DNA of 64,000 bases from Pararobbsia silviterrae (lineage in GTDB: Bacteria > Pseudomonadota > Gammaproteobacteria > Burkholderiales > Burkholderiaceae): contig NZ_RBZU01000004.1 in the NCBI RefSeq assembly GCF_003628125.1, positions 124,001 to 188,000 of the forward strand. Reading direction: 5' to 3'. The position numbers were made by a program, and so were the translations under genes. Position 1 is the stretch's first letter; each line of letters begins with the position of its first letter. The notes beneath the pieces were generated by a model that was not told where the DNA came from, searched no databases, and saw only the letters and a program-made list of their open reading frames with translations. Shown in pieces: positions 7,641 to 15,968 of the stretch.

Positions 7641-8515
7641 GACTTGAATCCCTTGCTGTAGATCGCTTCGACTTGCGCGGCGGTCGCGGCCTGTCCGGCC
7701 GGCACCTCGCTCAGACGATGCAGAAAACCCGCGACGCGTTCGCTGCGGCACGCATCGGGACGTCCCTCACGCAACGCTGTGACGACAACGTCGCGCACCG
7801 CATGCGCATCGTCGTCGACGAACACGTCGGCGAGCGCGGTCCGATATCGCTGAAGTCCGCCCGTGAGACCCCAGATGAGTCCGCGATCGCGCGAATCGAA
7901 TTCGGCGACGCCGGCTTCCTGCTCGATGACCTGCGGTCCATTCAGACCGAGCCGCGCTTCGCGCGTGACGATCAGATAACTGCAGACGCCCGCGGCGATC
8001 GACATGCCGCCATAGCAGCCGATCGGGCCGGCCGTGATGCCGATGACCGGCTGATAGCGGCGCAGATCGACAATCGCCGCCTGAATCTCCGCGATCGCGG
8101 CGAGACCGAGGTTCGCTTCCTGCAGCCGCACGCCGCCGGTTTCGAACAGGATCACGGCGCGTGTCGGAACGCCCTTGCGATTGTCCTCGGCCGCGAGTTC
8201 GAGGCTGCCCGCGATCTTCGCGGCCGATACCTCGCCCATACTGCCGCCCTGGAATGCGCCGTCGATGCCGAGCACCACAGCGGGTTGCCCATCGATCGTG
8301 CCCTTCGCGACGACGACGCCGTCGTCGGCTTGCGTGACGATCCCTTGTTGCTTGAGCCAAGGCGAAACGACGCGCTCGAACGGATCGATGAGCTCGCGAA
8401 ACGTGCCCCGATCGAGCAGACGGACCGCGCGTTCGCGCGCACTGAGTTCGATAAAGCTTTCGCGATCGAGCAAGGCTTGCGTGTCCATGGCCGTGGCCTT
8501 ATCCAGGTTATCCAT
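7637..8515 (-). CDS. mdcD: Malonate decarboxylase beta subunit
   Basis: The protein has 292 residues starting M-D-N-L-D-K at 8515, overlapping the end of mdcC by eight bases; ATG 8488 is an alternative. It is the carboxyltransferase-like subunit that, with MdcE, decarboxylates malonyl-S-ACP to acetyl-S-ACP and CO2 in the cytoplasm. It shows the acetyl-CoA carboxylase beta-like core, including V-V-L-G-I-D-G-A-F-Q-G-G-S-M-G-E and an oxyanion-type G-P-I-G-C-Y-G-G-M-S segment. The length and order after mdcC are as in characterised operons. Confidence 0.93.
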   Translation of the reverse strand: MDNLDKATAMDTQALLDRESFIELSARERAVRLLDRGTFRELIDPFERVVSPWLKQQGIVTQADDGVVVAKGTIDGQPAVVLGIDGAFQGGSMGEVSAAKIAGSLELAAEDNRKGVPTRAVILFETGGVRLQEANLGLAAIAEIQAAIVDLRRYQPVIGITAGPIGCYGGMSIAAGVCSYLIVTREARLGLNGPQVIEQEAGVAEFDSRDRGLIWGLTGGLQRYRTALADVFVDDDAHAVRDVVVTALREGRPDACRSERVAGFLHRLSEVPAGQAATAAQVEAIYSKGFKS

Positions 8516-8813
8516 GCGCGTGCTCCAGGGCTTCGAACGCCTGCAGAATGCGCATCTGCACGACGCCCGGCGTGGCGCCGAAGTCATTGATTTCAAGCGT
8601 GACAGCAGGATGCGCGCCGTCGCCGAGCACGCGGTCGAGCACCGCGCGCCAGAGATGTCCCATGCCGTCGACGGACGTCGTGACCTGGACGCGCGTGCGG
8701 GCCGTCGCGCTCGCTTCGAGCAGCACTTCGAGATCGCCCGATGCGACGACGCCGGCGAGTGCGCGCCCCTGTGTCGACCGCGCGGCCGGAAAGTCGAGTT
8801 CGATGCGTTCCAT
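8508..8813 (-). CDS. mdcC: Malonate decarboxylase acyl carrier protein
   Basis: The 101-residue delta subunit carries the 2'-(5''-phosphoribosyl)-3'-dephospho-CoA prosthetic group. The modified serine of the family is visible as Ser25 in V-V-A-S-G-D-L-E-V-L-L. The start ATG (8813) shares one base with the mdcB stop (TGATG), so translation is coupled. The prosthetic group is made by MdcB and normally attached by MdcG; no mdcG is present in this window, so a second locus must provide that transferase if the enzyme is active. Confidence 0.94.
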   Translation of the reverse strand: MERIELDFPAARSTQGRALAGVVASGDLEVLLEASATARTRVQVTTSVDGMGHLWRAVLDRVLGDGAHPAVTLEINDFGATPGVVQMRILQAFEALEHAHG

Positions 8814-9874
8814 CAGTCGTTCTCCGAAGAGGGGTGTTCCGCGGGATGTTCCGCGTCGAGGCCCGCAAGCCGATCGAGAAACAGCGCGGCGGCGAGCAGA
8901 TCGGCAGCGCCGCCCGGCGATACATGAAGATCGAGCAGACGACGGTCGAGCGCCTTGAGCGCGCGGCGCCCTTCAGGCGAGCCCGCGCCGCCGCGTTCGA
9001 GCGTGTCGCGCGCGCCGTGTTGCAGCGTGCGCAGCGCGTCGCGTCCGCCGCGCGCGAGCACGCATGTATCGTCGAGACTCGCCATGATCGCGAGCAAGGC
9101 ATTGAGACGCGCGGCCGTTTCGGTGTCGCCAGCGCATCGCGAGCGCGCGAGTTCGGGAAGCGCAACATCGATGACATGCGGAAATGCGGCTTGCGCCTGC
9201 CCGCATGCGCCCCCGACTTGATACGTACGGCGCGCGGCTTCGCCTTTGTTGCCCGTCGTCGCGGGAGCGTGGCGATCGGGCAGACGCGCGAGCGCACCGG
9301 CGCGCGACGCGACGTCCGCGGCAGACAGGCGATCGAGATCCTGCGCGGCCGCGGTCACGAGCAGGCCGAGCGCCCAGATCGCACCGCGATGCGTATTGAT
9401 GCCGCCCGTCGCGTCGAACATGCGCGCCTCGCCCTCGCGGCCAAGTGCACCGATCGTTTCGCGGAGCCGGCGATCGTCAAGGATCGACAGGCCTGCGCGC
9501 GCCATCGCCTCGAAGGCAGGCTGCAACGCGGTCGCCGACGTACACATGAGCGACCAGCTCAGATCGCGGTGCGCGCCGCTGCCGCGCAGATCGACGAGTC
9601 CGGGTTTCGGCGACAGCGTGACCTCGTCGATCAGCGCGGCGACGACGGACTCGGCGAGGCGCGCGGCGCTCACGCCGTGCGGTGCACGGAGGTCGCGCGC
9701 GCAGACGCGCTTCGCGGGCAGATCGGCGCACATCGAAAACAGATCGGCCGGATAGAGCTTCGGCATCGACTGAAGCGGGCTGGATGTCGGCGACGCGGAC
9801 GTTGACGCCATCGACACGAACATCGGGCCGGATGCCGGCATCCGGGCGTGCCGCGAAAAACGGTCGATCGCCAT
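8813..9874 (-). CDS. mdcB: Triphosphoribosyl-dephospho-CoA synthase
   Basis: MdcB (CitG family) condenses ATP with 3'-dephospho-CoA to make the precursor of the malonate decarboxylase prosthetic group. The protein has 353 residues from the ATG at 9874, which overlaps the mdcA stop by one base (TGATG). Family motifs S-P-K-P-G-L-V-D, G-A-H-R-D-L and T-G-G-I-N-T-H-R-G-A are all present. The N-terminus is about 60 residues longer than the conserved core, with a Ser/Met/Pro-rich extension that could mean a later true start, although the overlap with mdcA favours the one given. Confidence 0.92.
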   Translation of the reverse strand: MAIDRFSRHARMPASGPMFVSMASTSASPTSSPLQSMPKLYPADLFSMCADLPAKRVCARDLRAPHGVSAARLAESVVAALIDEVTLSPKPGLVDLRGSGAHRDLSWSLMCTSATALQPAFEAMARAGLSILDDRRLRETIGALGREGEARMFDATGGINTHRGAIWALGLLVTAAAQDLDRLSAADVASRAGALARLPDRHAPATTGNKGEAARRTYQVGGACGQAQAAFPHVIDVALPELARSRCAGDTETAARLNALLAIMASLDDTCVLARGGRDALRTLQHGARDTLERGGAGSPEGRRALKALDRRLLDLHVSPGGAADLLAAALFLDRLAGLDAEHPAEHPSSEND

Positions 9875-11535
9875 CACCAGCTCCTGAATCGTGCGGGCGG
9901 CTCGTACAGATCGCCCGACCACGCAACGAGGTCGGCCATGCTCTTGGCGGCCAGCAAGGAACGGCTCGCCTCGGTCGGATGGATGCCGAGATCCTCGGGC
10001 AGCGCGACGAGACCGTCGTGCCGCAATTGCGCGCGCTCGGCCGGCGTGCTGCGCAGACCGATCGGCGTGACGCCGGCCACCGCGGCGATCATCTTCTTGC
10101 GTTCTTCGAGCGAGCGCGCCTTGTACAGATAGGCGATGCCTTCCTCGGTCAGCACATGCGTGACGTCGTCGCCATAGATCATGACGGGCGCGAGCGGCAT
10201 GCCCGCGACCTTGCCGACTTCGACCGCGTCGAGCGATTCGACGATCGTCGGCTGCGTGCCCGACTGGAACGTCTCGACCATCTGCACGACGAGTTTGCGG
10301 CCGCGTTCGAGCGGATCGTCGGTCTGCAACAGATCGAGCCATGCGGGTGTCGCATGACGGCGTCCATGCGGATCGTGGCCCATGTTCGGCGCGCCGCCGA
10401 AGCCCGTCAGACGCCCGTGCGTGACCGTCGACGAATTGCCGAGACCGTCCATCTGCAGCGTCGAACCGATGAACATATCGACCGCGTATTGACCGGCAAG
10501 CTGACACATCGCGCGGTTCGAGCGCATCGATCCGTCGCGGCCCGTGAAGAACACATCGGGCCGCGCGGCGACATAGCGTTCCATGCCGAGCTCGCCGCCG
10601 AAACTGTGCACGCTTTCGACCCAGCCCGACTCGATCGCGGGAATCAGCGTCGGGTGCGGATTCAACGTCCAGTGGCGGCAGATCTTGCCCTTGAGGCCGA
10701 GCTTCTCGCCATAGGTCGGCAGGATCAGTTCGATGGCCGCGGTATTGAAGCCGATGCCGTGGTTCAGCGATTGGACCTGATGTTTCTCATAGACGCCGCG
10801 AATCGCGAGCATCGCCATCAGCACATGAATCGGCTTGATCAGACGTGGATCGCGCGTGAACAAAGGCTCGATGAAGAACGGCTTGTCGGACTGGACGACG
10901 AAGTCGATCCACGACCCCGGGATATCGACGCGCGGCAGGTCTTTCGGATCGTCGACGATCTCGTTGACCTGCGCGATCACGAGGCCGTCGCGAAACGCGG
11001 CCGCTTCGACGAGCGCCGGCGTGTCTTCGGTGCTCGGTCCCGTATAGAGGTTGCCCTGACGGTCGGCCTTGTAACCCGCGACGAGCACCATGTTCGGACA
11101 CAGATCGACGTAAAGCCGCGCGTAGAGCTCGATATACGTATGGATCGCGCCGATCTCGAGGTTGCCGTCAGCGAGGAACTGCGAGATCCGCAGGCTTTGC
11201 GCTCCGGCGTACGCGAAGTCGAGCTTGCGCGCGATGCCGCGCTCGAACAGATCGAGATGCTCGGCACGGCTGACCGCCGGAATGATCATGTGAAGGTGGT
11301 TCACGCGGGCCGGATCGACCTTGGCCAGTTCGCGCGACAGGAAATCCGCCTGCTTCTGGTTGTTGCCTTCGAGCGCCACCTTGTCGCCGGGCACCAGCAG
11401 TTTTTCGAACACCTCGACCATGCGCGCGGTCGGAATCACGACGCCGTCGACGATGCCGGCGACGCTGGCCACGCGTCGCGCTTTCTCGGCGCGTCGCGTC
11501 GCCCAGCGCGCGGGCGGCGGGTTTTGCATCTCCAT
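9874..11535 (-). CDS. mdcA: Malonate decarboxylase alpha subunit
   Basis: MdcA is the acyl-carrier-protein transferase that swaps acetate for malonate on the carrier protein. The protein has 553 residues, the usual length, with the conserved N-terminal V-D-G-V-V-I-P-T-A-R-M-V-E-V-F and V-P-G-D-K-V-A-L-E-G-N-N-Q-K-Q-A-D-F-L. The start at 11535 is preceded by an AGAGG ribosome binding site. It leads the operon mdcA-B-C-D-E, in which every junction overlaps. No mdcR regulator lies next to it, but a LysR-type inverted repeat sits about 76 bp upstream of the start. Confidence 0.95.
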   Translation of the reverse strand: MEMQNPPPARWATRRAEKARRVASVAGIVDGVVIPTARMVEVFEKLLVPGDKVALEGNNQKQADFLSRELAKVDPARVNHLHMIIPAVSRAEHLDLFERGIARKLDFAYAGAQSLRISQFLADGNLEIGAIHTYIELYARLYVDLCPNMVLVAGYKADRQGNLYTGPSTEDTPALVEAAAFRDGLVIAQVNEIVDDPKDLPRVDIPGSWIDFVVQSDKPFFIEPLFTRDPRLIKPIHVLMAMLAIRGVYEKHQVQSLNHGIGFNTAAIELILPTYGEKLGLKGKICRHWTLNPHPTLIPAIESGWVESVHSFGGELGMERYVAARPDVFFTGRDGSMRSNRAMCQLAGQYAVDMFIGSTLQMDGLGNSSTVTHGRLTGFGGAPNMGHDPHGRRHATPAWLDLLQTDDPLERGRKLVVQMVETFQSGTQPTIVESLDAVEVGKVAGMPLAPVMIYGDDVTHVLTEEGIAYLYKARSLEERKKMIAAVAGVTPIGLRSTPAERAQLRHDGLVALPEDLGIHPTEASRSLLAAKSMADLVAWSGDLYEPPARFRSW

Positions 11536-11610
11536 GGTGCCTCTCTCGCTGTGATCTTCGGACGCAGTCTAGGGAGTCGGGTTCGCCCGTGCAATCACGC
11601 TTCTCGCGGG

Positions 11611-11633
11611 ACCGTTATCCGCAGAGTAACGGT
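11611..11633. promoter_or_regulatory. Candidate LysR-type operator upstream of mdcA
   Basis: A perfect 7-bp inverted repeat, ACCGTTA (11611-11617) and TAACGGT (11627-11633), has a 9-bp spacer. It contains the T-N11-A core of LysR-type boxes and lies 76-98 bp upstream of the mdcA start, the usual place for an activator site. Malonate decarboxylase operons are typically controlled by the LysR protein MdcR. The regulator gene is not in this window. Confidence 0.45.
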
Positions 11634-11711
11634 TTCGGGCGCGAAATGGCTACGAAATGGGCCATGCGAATCCGCTATGCGAACACCGCATGCGGTACGT
11701 GTGCCGAAGCC

Positions 11712-11767
11712 GACCGTGTCGAACCGACCGTGTCGGACTGACCGTGTCGGACTGACCGTGTCGAAAC
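11712..11767. repeat. Four tandem copies of a 14-bp repeat
   Basis: Four consecutive 14-mers begin at 11712, 11726, 11740 and 11754. All share GACCGTGTCG and end AACC, GACT, GACT and AAAC. They sit in the mdcA / His-rich gene intergenic region (11536-11964), which otherwise contains only the operator candidate at 11611-11633. No protein appears to be encoded by them. Confidence 0.7.
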
Positions 11768-11964
11768 GCGTTGTCGTTTTTACCGTGGGAATCGCCGCGG
11801 CGCGCGCCGATGCGGCCGCGCGAAGTCGAAATCGATGCCGTCGCGCCTCGATGCGAAACGAATCCGTCGATGGCGCCCGACGCGGGCGCAGGGTATTCGC
11901 GTCGACGGTAAGGAACATGTCTTGCGTGCCCTGTGTCGGCTTCGCCATCCAAGGAGGATTCGAC

Positions 11965-12204
11965 ATGTCACAGAAACACGCCGCTCATGCAGGCACGCAT
12001 GCAGCCAGCCACGCAGCCAGTCACGTCCGCGCATCGGTCCACACGGCCGAACATGGCGGCAGCTATCTTTGGGCCATTACGTTGCTCGACACCGATCGCC
12101 ACGATGTCCGGCGCGTGCTGTTGTCCGACGATGCGTTCGCGACGCCGGCCGCCGCGCGCGACGCGGGCGAAGCCGCGCTCAAGGGGATGTCGCAGGACCA
12201 CTGA
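11965..12204 (+). CDS. Small His-rich protein of unknown function
   Basis: This is a 79-residue protein with an excellent ribosome binding site (AAGGAGG, 6 bases before the ATG). The first 30 residues are rich in His and Ala (H-A-A-H-A-G-T-H-A-A-S-H), suggesting metal binding or disorder. The rest, from G-G-S-Y-L-W-A-I-T-L-L-D-T onward, looks like a small folded domain with an alternating beta pattern and an acidic helix. I do not recognise a family. It is divergent from mdcA and convergent with the ABC permease gene. Confidence 0.65.
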   Translation: MSQKHAAHAGTHAASHAASHVRASVHTAEHGGSYLWAITLLDTDRHDVRRVLLSDDAFATPAAARDAGEAALKGMSQDH

Positions 12205-12316
12205 CGCATGAACGGGGCGATGGCCGTGTCGGCCGTCGCCCTCGCGCAGGGGATCGACGTAATCGGCTACCTGGCCGGTTGCGGGTTAGAACGCGCGCGC
12301 ATTTTGCGCGGCGCGC

Positions 12317-13303
12317 TCATGTCCGCGACGACGACACGAAGCTGAACGCGAGAATCGCGAAGATCAGCACGCCGGTCGAGACTTGCTGCCAATAGAAATT
12401 CCAGCCGATCAGCAGCAAGCCGTTCGCGACGACGTTGAGGAACAGGACGCCGAGAAGCGTGCCGACGATATTCGGCCGGCCGGTGCGGCTCAGTGTCGTG
12501 CCGATGAACGTCGCGCCGATCGCATTGAGCATGAAGGCATTGCCCGACAGCGGCACATATGCGCTGACCGTCGACGACAGCACGATGCCGGCAACCGCGG
12601 CCGCGAGCGCGCATGCGATATACGTGAGCCCGCTGACGCGGCGCGCGCGCAAGCCCGAGTAATACGCGACGGCTGGCTGCTCGCCGACCGCGATCAGCGC
12701 GCGGCCGAATCGCCCGCGCGCGAGCACGAGGCCATAGACGGCGGCGACGCCCGCAACGATCAGAAGCGGCACGGGAATGCCGCCGAGCTTCGCCGACGCG
12801 AGTCCGATATGCACGCCCGGGATCAGGTAAATCGGCAGGCCGCCGCCCGAGAGCAGTTGCTGGACGCTCGTGCCGACGAACAGGGTGCCGAGTGTGGCGA
12901 GAAAAGGCGTCAGGCGCAGTCCGCCGATCAACACGGCGTTGAAGGCGCCGGCTGCCGCCCCGGCCGCGAGCGCGCCGGCCGAGGCCGTCGCGAAGCCGAA
13001 GCCGCTGTTCAACAACACGATGAACGCGAGGCTCGAAAAATCGAGCGCCGTGCCGACCGACAGATCGATGCCGCCCGCGGCGACCGCGATCGTCATGCCG
13101 GTCGAGACGATCGCAAGCAGCGTGAAGTTGTTGAGCAGCAGGCTCGTCAGGTTGGCGACCGTGAGAAACGTCGGCGTCGTGAGCGCAAAGAACACGACGA
13201 CGGCGATGAAGACGGCGGGCACGGCGAGCCGGTGCCACGCGAGCGGCGCGCGGCGCTCGCGGGCCGGTGATGCCGCTGCGGTATCACTCATGTCGGCGCT
13301 CAT
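12317..13303 (-). CDS. CUT2 sugar-type ABC permease (importer 1)
   Basis: This is a 328-residue inner-membrane permease of the BPD_transp_2 (RbsC/XylH) family with about 8-10 hydrophobic helices. The family signature A-A-G-G-I-D-L-S-V-G-T-A is present after the second helix. GGGAGG lies about 9 bases before the ATG at 13303. It is the last of four importer-1 genes (binding protein, ATPase, two permeases). One base separates it from the preceding permease gene, so the two are surely co-transcribed and may form a heterodimeric channel. The substrate is unknown; CUT2 systems carry sugars, autoinducer-2, purine nucleosides and similar small polar molecules. Confidence 0.9.
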   Translation of the reverse strand: MSADMSDTAAASPARERRAPLAWHRLAVPAVFIAVVVFFALTTPTFLTVANLTSLLLNNFTLLAIVSTGMTIAVAAGGIDLSVGTALDFSSLAFIVLLNSGFGFATASAGALAAGAAAGAFNAVLIGGLRLTPFLATLGTLFVGTSVQQLLSGGGLPIYLIPGVHIGLASAKLGGIPVPLLIVAGVAAVYGLVLARGRFGRALIAVGEQPAVAYYSGLRARRVSGLTYIACALAAAVAGIVLSSTVSAYVPLSGNAFMLNAIGATFIGTTLSRTGRPNIVGTLLGVLFLNVVANGLLLIGWNFYWQQVSTGVLIFAILAFSFVSSSRT

Positions 13304-13304
13304 A

Positions 13305-14345
13305 TCAGATCGCCTCCCGTTGCAATGCGGTCGATGCGGCGACGACCGCGATGATGAGCACGCCCTGAACGCCGTTGACCCAGAAGCTCGAAATGTTGAG
13401 CAACTGAAATCCGTTGATCAGCAGCCCGACGAACAGCGCCGCGATCAGCGAACCCGATACGGTCGGCACGAGCCGCCGTGAAAACATCACGCCGAGATAG
13501 GCGATCGCGACGACCGACAGCAGCATCTCGCCCGAACCGGTCGTGCTGCCGTTGAAGAACGCGGCCGAGCAGAGCGCGGCGAGCGCGCCGCAACCGCCGC
13601 TGATCACATAGCTCGACGCGATATACGGCTTGAGTCCGATGCCGCTCGCGCGCGCGGCGTCCGGATGCTCGCCGACCGCATAGAGGCGCAAGCCGAACGG
13701 CGTGTACTGGATCGCGGCGATGAGCAGCGCGGCGCTGGCGAGCAGGATCCACGCGAGCATCGGCATGCCGAGCGGACCCGCTCCCGCGAGCATCGTCAGC
13801 AGCGGCGAATCCGCGGGCACGACCGTGTTCTGCGTGAGCACGAGTTCGAGGCCGGCCGCGAGGTTCATCGTCGCGAGCGTCGCGAGCAGCGGCGGCAGAC
13901 GCAGCAGAACGACCGCGATCGCATTGAGGCCGCCGATCGCGAGACCCGTCGCGAACGCCGCCGCGACAGCGAGCGTATCGCCATGGCCCGCGTGAACGAG
14001 CGTCGCGTAGACGGCCGCGCTGAGGCCGAGATTCGCGGCGAGCGACAAATCGATGCCGCCCGTGACGACATGGCGTCCGCCGCCGATGATGACGATCGTC
14101 AGGCCGAACGCGAGCAGGCCCGGCAGCGCGGATTGCGCGACGACGTTCGCGAGGTTCGCCGGCGTCGCGAAGTTCGGCGCGGTGAGGCCGAACACGACGA
14201 GAATCAGCGCGAACGCGACAAACGAGCCGCGCCGCGAAAGCGTCAAGGCGAGCGCGCGCGCATGGCTGCGCGTGCGGCGGCGTGTGGGAGCGGGGGAGGC
14301 CTGCGCCGATGCGGCGCGCAGGTCGAGCCCTTCAGATTGCGACAT
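13305..14345 (-). CDS. CUT2 sugar-type ABC permease (importer 1)
   Basis: This is a 346-residue permease starting M-S-Q-S-E-G-L-D-L at 14345 with AGGAA just upstream, overlapping the end of the ATPase gene by 14 bases. It shows the BPD_transp_2 helices and the substrate-path motif V-T-G-G-I-D-L-S-L-A, here with an extra hydrophilic I-I-G-G-G-R-H before it. It pairs with the 12317-13303 permease. The N-terminal 35 residues are Arg/Ala-rich and cytoplasmic. Two distinct permeases, rather than one used as a homodimer, set importer 1 apart from importer 2. Confidence 0.9.
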   Translation of the reverse strand: MSQSEGLDLRAASAQASPAPTRRRTRSHARALALTLSRRGSFVAFALILVVFGLTAPNFATPANLANVVAQSALPGLLAFGLTIVIIGGGRHVVTGGIDLSLAANLGLSAAVYATLVHAGHGDTLAVAAAFATGLAIGGLNAIAVVLLRLPPLLATLATMNLAAGLELVLTQNTVVPADSPLLTMLAGAGPLGMPMLAWILLASAALLIAAIQYTPFGLRLYAVGEHPDAARASGIGLKPYIASSYVISGGCGALAALCSAAFFNGSTTGSGEMLLSVVAIAYLGVMFSRRLVPTVSGSLIAALFVGLLINGFQLLNISSFWVNGVQGVLIIAVVAASTALQREAI

Positions 14346-15951
14346 GGGTGGGTTCCTCGCTGGATGTCGCACGCGCGGCGAGCGGCGTCTGGGCTGCGCC
14401 GAATGCGGATAAGGCGCCGGTGTCGCTCGCGTGCGCGTCGCGCGCATGCGCGCCGGTCGCGCAGGCCAGCAACGCGTCGCTGTCGGCTTCGCCGGCGTCG
14501 AAGGTCCGCGCGATGCGGCCGCGATACATCACGGCGACGCGATCGCAAATGCCGATGAGTTCCTGCAGATCGGACGACAGCACGAGTACGCCCGCGCCGC
14601 CTTCGACGAGCGTGGCGATCAGTTTGTAGATCTCGACCTTCGCGCCGATATCGACGCCGACGGTCGGTTCGTCGAGGATGTAGAGCCGCGATTGCCGGCT
14701 CAGCCACTTCGCGAGCGCGACCTTCTGCTGGTTGCCGCCGCTGAGCTGACGCGCGAGCGCATGCGGTCCCGGCGTGCGGATCGCGAGATCGTCGATCAGA
14801 CGCGCGACGGCCGAGCGTTCGCGCACGCGCGATAGAAAACCCAGACGCGAGAATGTACGCAGGCTCGCGAGCGTGGCGTTCTCGGTGACGGACAGCGATG
14901 GCGCAATGCCTTGCGCGCGCCGATCCTCGGGCACCAGCGCGATACCGCGCGTGACGGCCTCGCGCGGCGAGCGCAGCGTGACGGGCGCCGCATCGATCGC
15001 AATCGTGCCCGCATCGGGCGATTCAAGTCCGAACAGCGACCTGACCAACGCCTTCGCTCCCGAGCCGACGAGCCCCGTGAGTCCGACGACTTCGCCGCGA
15101 TGGACCGACAGCGAGACGTCGTCGTAGGCGCGATCGAGCGTGAGCCCTTGCACGTCGAGCACGACGTTGCCGCGCGAGGCCGTATGCCGCGGATACATCT
15201 CGGCCACGTCGCGATTGACCATGCGGCGCGCGATCTCGGCGACCGGTGTCGCGGCCGGATCGACGACGCCGACGTCGCGGCCGTTGCGCAGAATCGTGAC
15301 GGCGTCGCAGAGCGCTTCGATTTCCTGCAGATAGTGCGAGATATAGATGATCGTGAGTCCGCTGTCGCGCAGTCGGCGGATGATGCCGAGCAACTGGTCG
15401 ACCTCGCGCTTGACGAGCGACGCGGTCGGCTCGTCGAAGACGAGCACCGACGGATTCGCGAGCAGCGCGCGAGAGATCTGCACGATCTGTTGCTGCGCCG
15501 TGTTCAGTTCCGCGATGCGCGCGCCCGGCGGCAACGTCACGTCGAACAGCGAATGAATGACCTCGGCGGCGCGCCGTTGCATCGCGCGTCGGTCGAGCCA
15601 CGGCCCTTTGCGAATCTCGCGGCCGAGAAAGAGCGCTTCGCCGACCGTGAAGCTTGGCGCAAGCAGACGATCCTGGTGAATGAAATGCACGCCGAGCGAT
15701 TCGACGGCCGACGGATCGAGATCGGCGACCGTATGGCCGCCGATCCGGATGATGCCGGCATCGGGCGCGTGAATGCCCGCGAGGACCTTGATCAGCGTCG
15801 ATTTGCCCGCGCCGTTCTCGCCGACGAGACCGTGCACGCTTCCGCGCGCGACGCGCAACGATGCGCCGTCGAGCGCGCGATGCGCGCCGAATTGCTTGAC
15901 GATCCCTTCGAGATCGATGGCGAGCTCAGGAACCGAGACCGTCGATGTCAT
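14332..15951 (-). CDS. CUT2 ABC importer ATPase (RbsA-like)
   Basis: The protein has 539 residues with two tandem nucleotide-binding domains. In domain 1 the Walker A is G-E-N-G-A-G-K-S-T and the Walker B ends V-L-V-F-D-E-P-T-A-S-L, with a degenerate signature L-N-T-A-Q-Q-Q. Domain 2 has a degenerate Walker A (V-G-S-G-A-K-A) but an intact signature L-S-G-G-N-Q-Q-K and D-E-P-T-V-G-V-D. This asymmetry is normal for RbsA/MglA-type ATPases. It follows the binding-protein gene by 17 bases and overlaps the first permease gene. Confidence 0.93.
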   Translation of the reverse strand: MTSTVSVPELAIDLEGIVKQFGAHRALDGASLRVARGSVHGLVGENGAGKSTLIKVLAGIHAPDAGIIRIGGHTVADLDPSAVESLGVHFIHQDRLLAPSFTVGEALFLGREIRKGPWLDRRAMQRRAAEVIHSLFDVTLPPGARIAELNTAQQQIVQISRALLANPSVLVFDEPTASLVKREVDQLLGIIRRLRDSGLTIIYISHYLQEIEALCDAVTILRNGRDVGVVDPAATPVAEIARRMVNRDVAEMYPRHTASRGNVVLDVQGLTLDRAYDDVSLSVHRGEVVGLTGLVGSGAKALVRSLFGLESPDAGTIAIDAAPVTLRSPREAVTRGIALVPEDRRAQGIAPSLSVTENATLASLRTFSRLGFLSRVRERSAVARLIDDLAIRTPGPHALARQLSGGNQQKVALAKWLSRQSRLYILDEPTVGVDIGAKVEIYKLIATLVEGGAGVLVLSSDLQELIGICDRVAVMYRGRIARTFDAGEADSDALLACATGAHARDAHASDTGALSAFGAAQTPLAARATSSEEPTHVAI

Positions 15952-15968
15952 CGTTGCGCTCCGTTCGA

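Noticed and set aside
11712-11767. CRISPR-like short repeats
   Set aside because: The 14-bp units are directly adjacent with no spacers.
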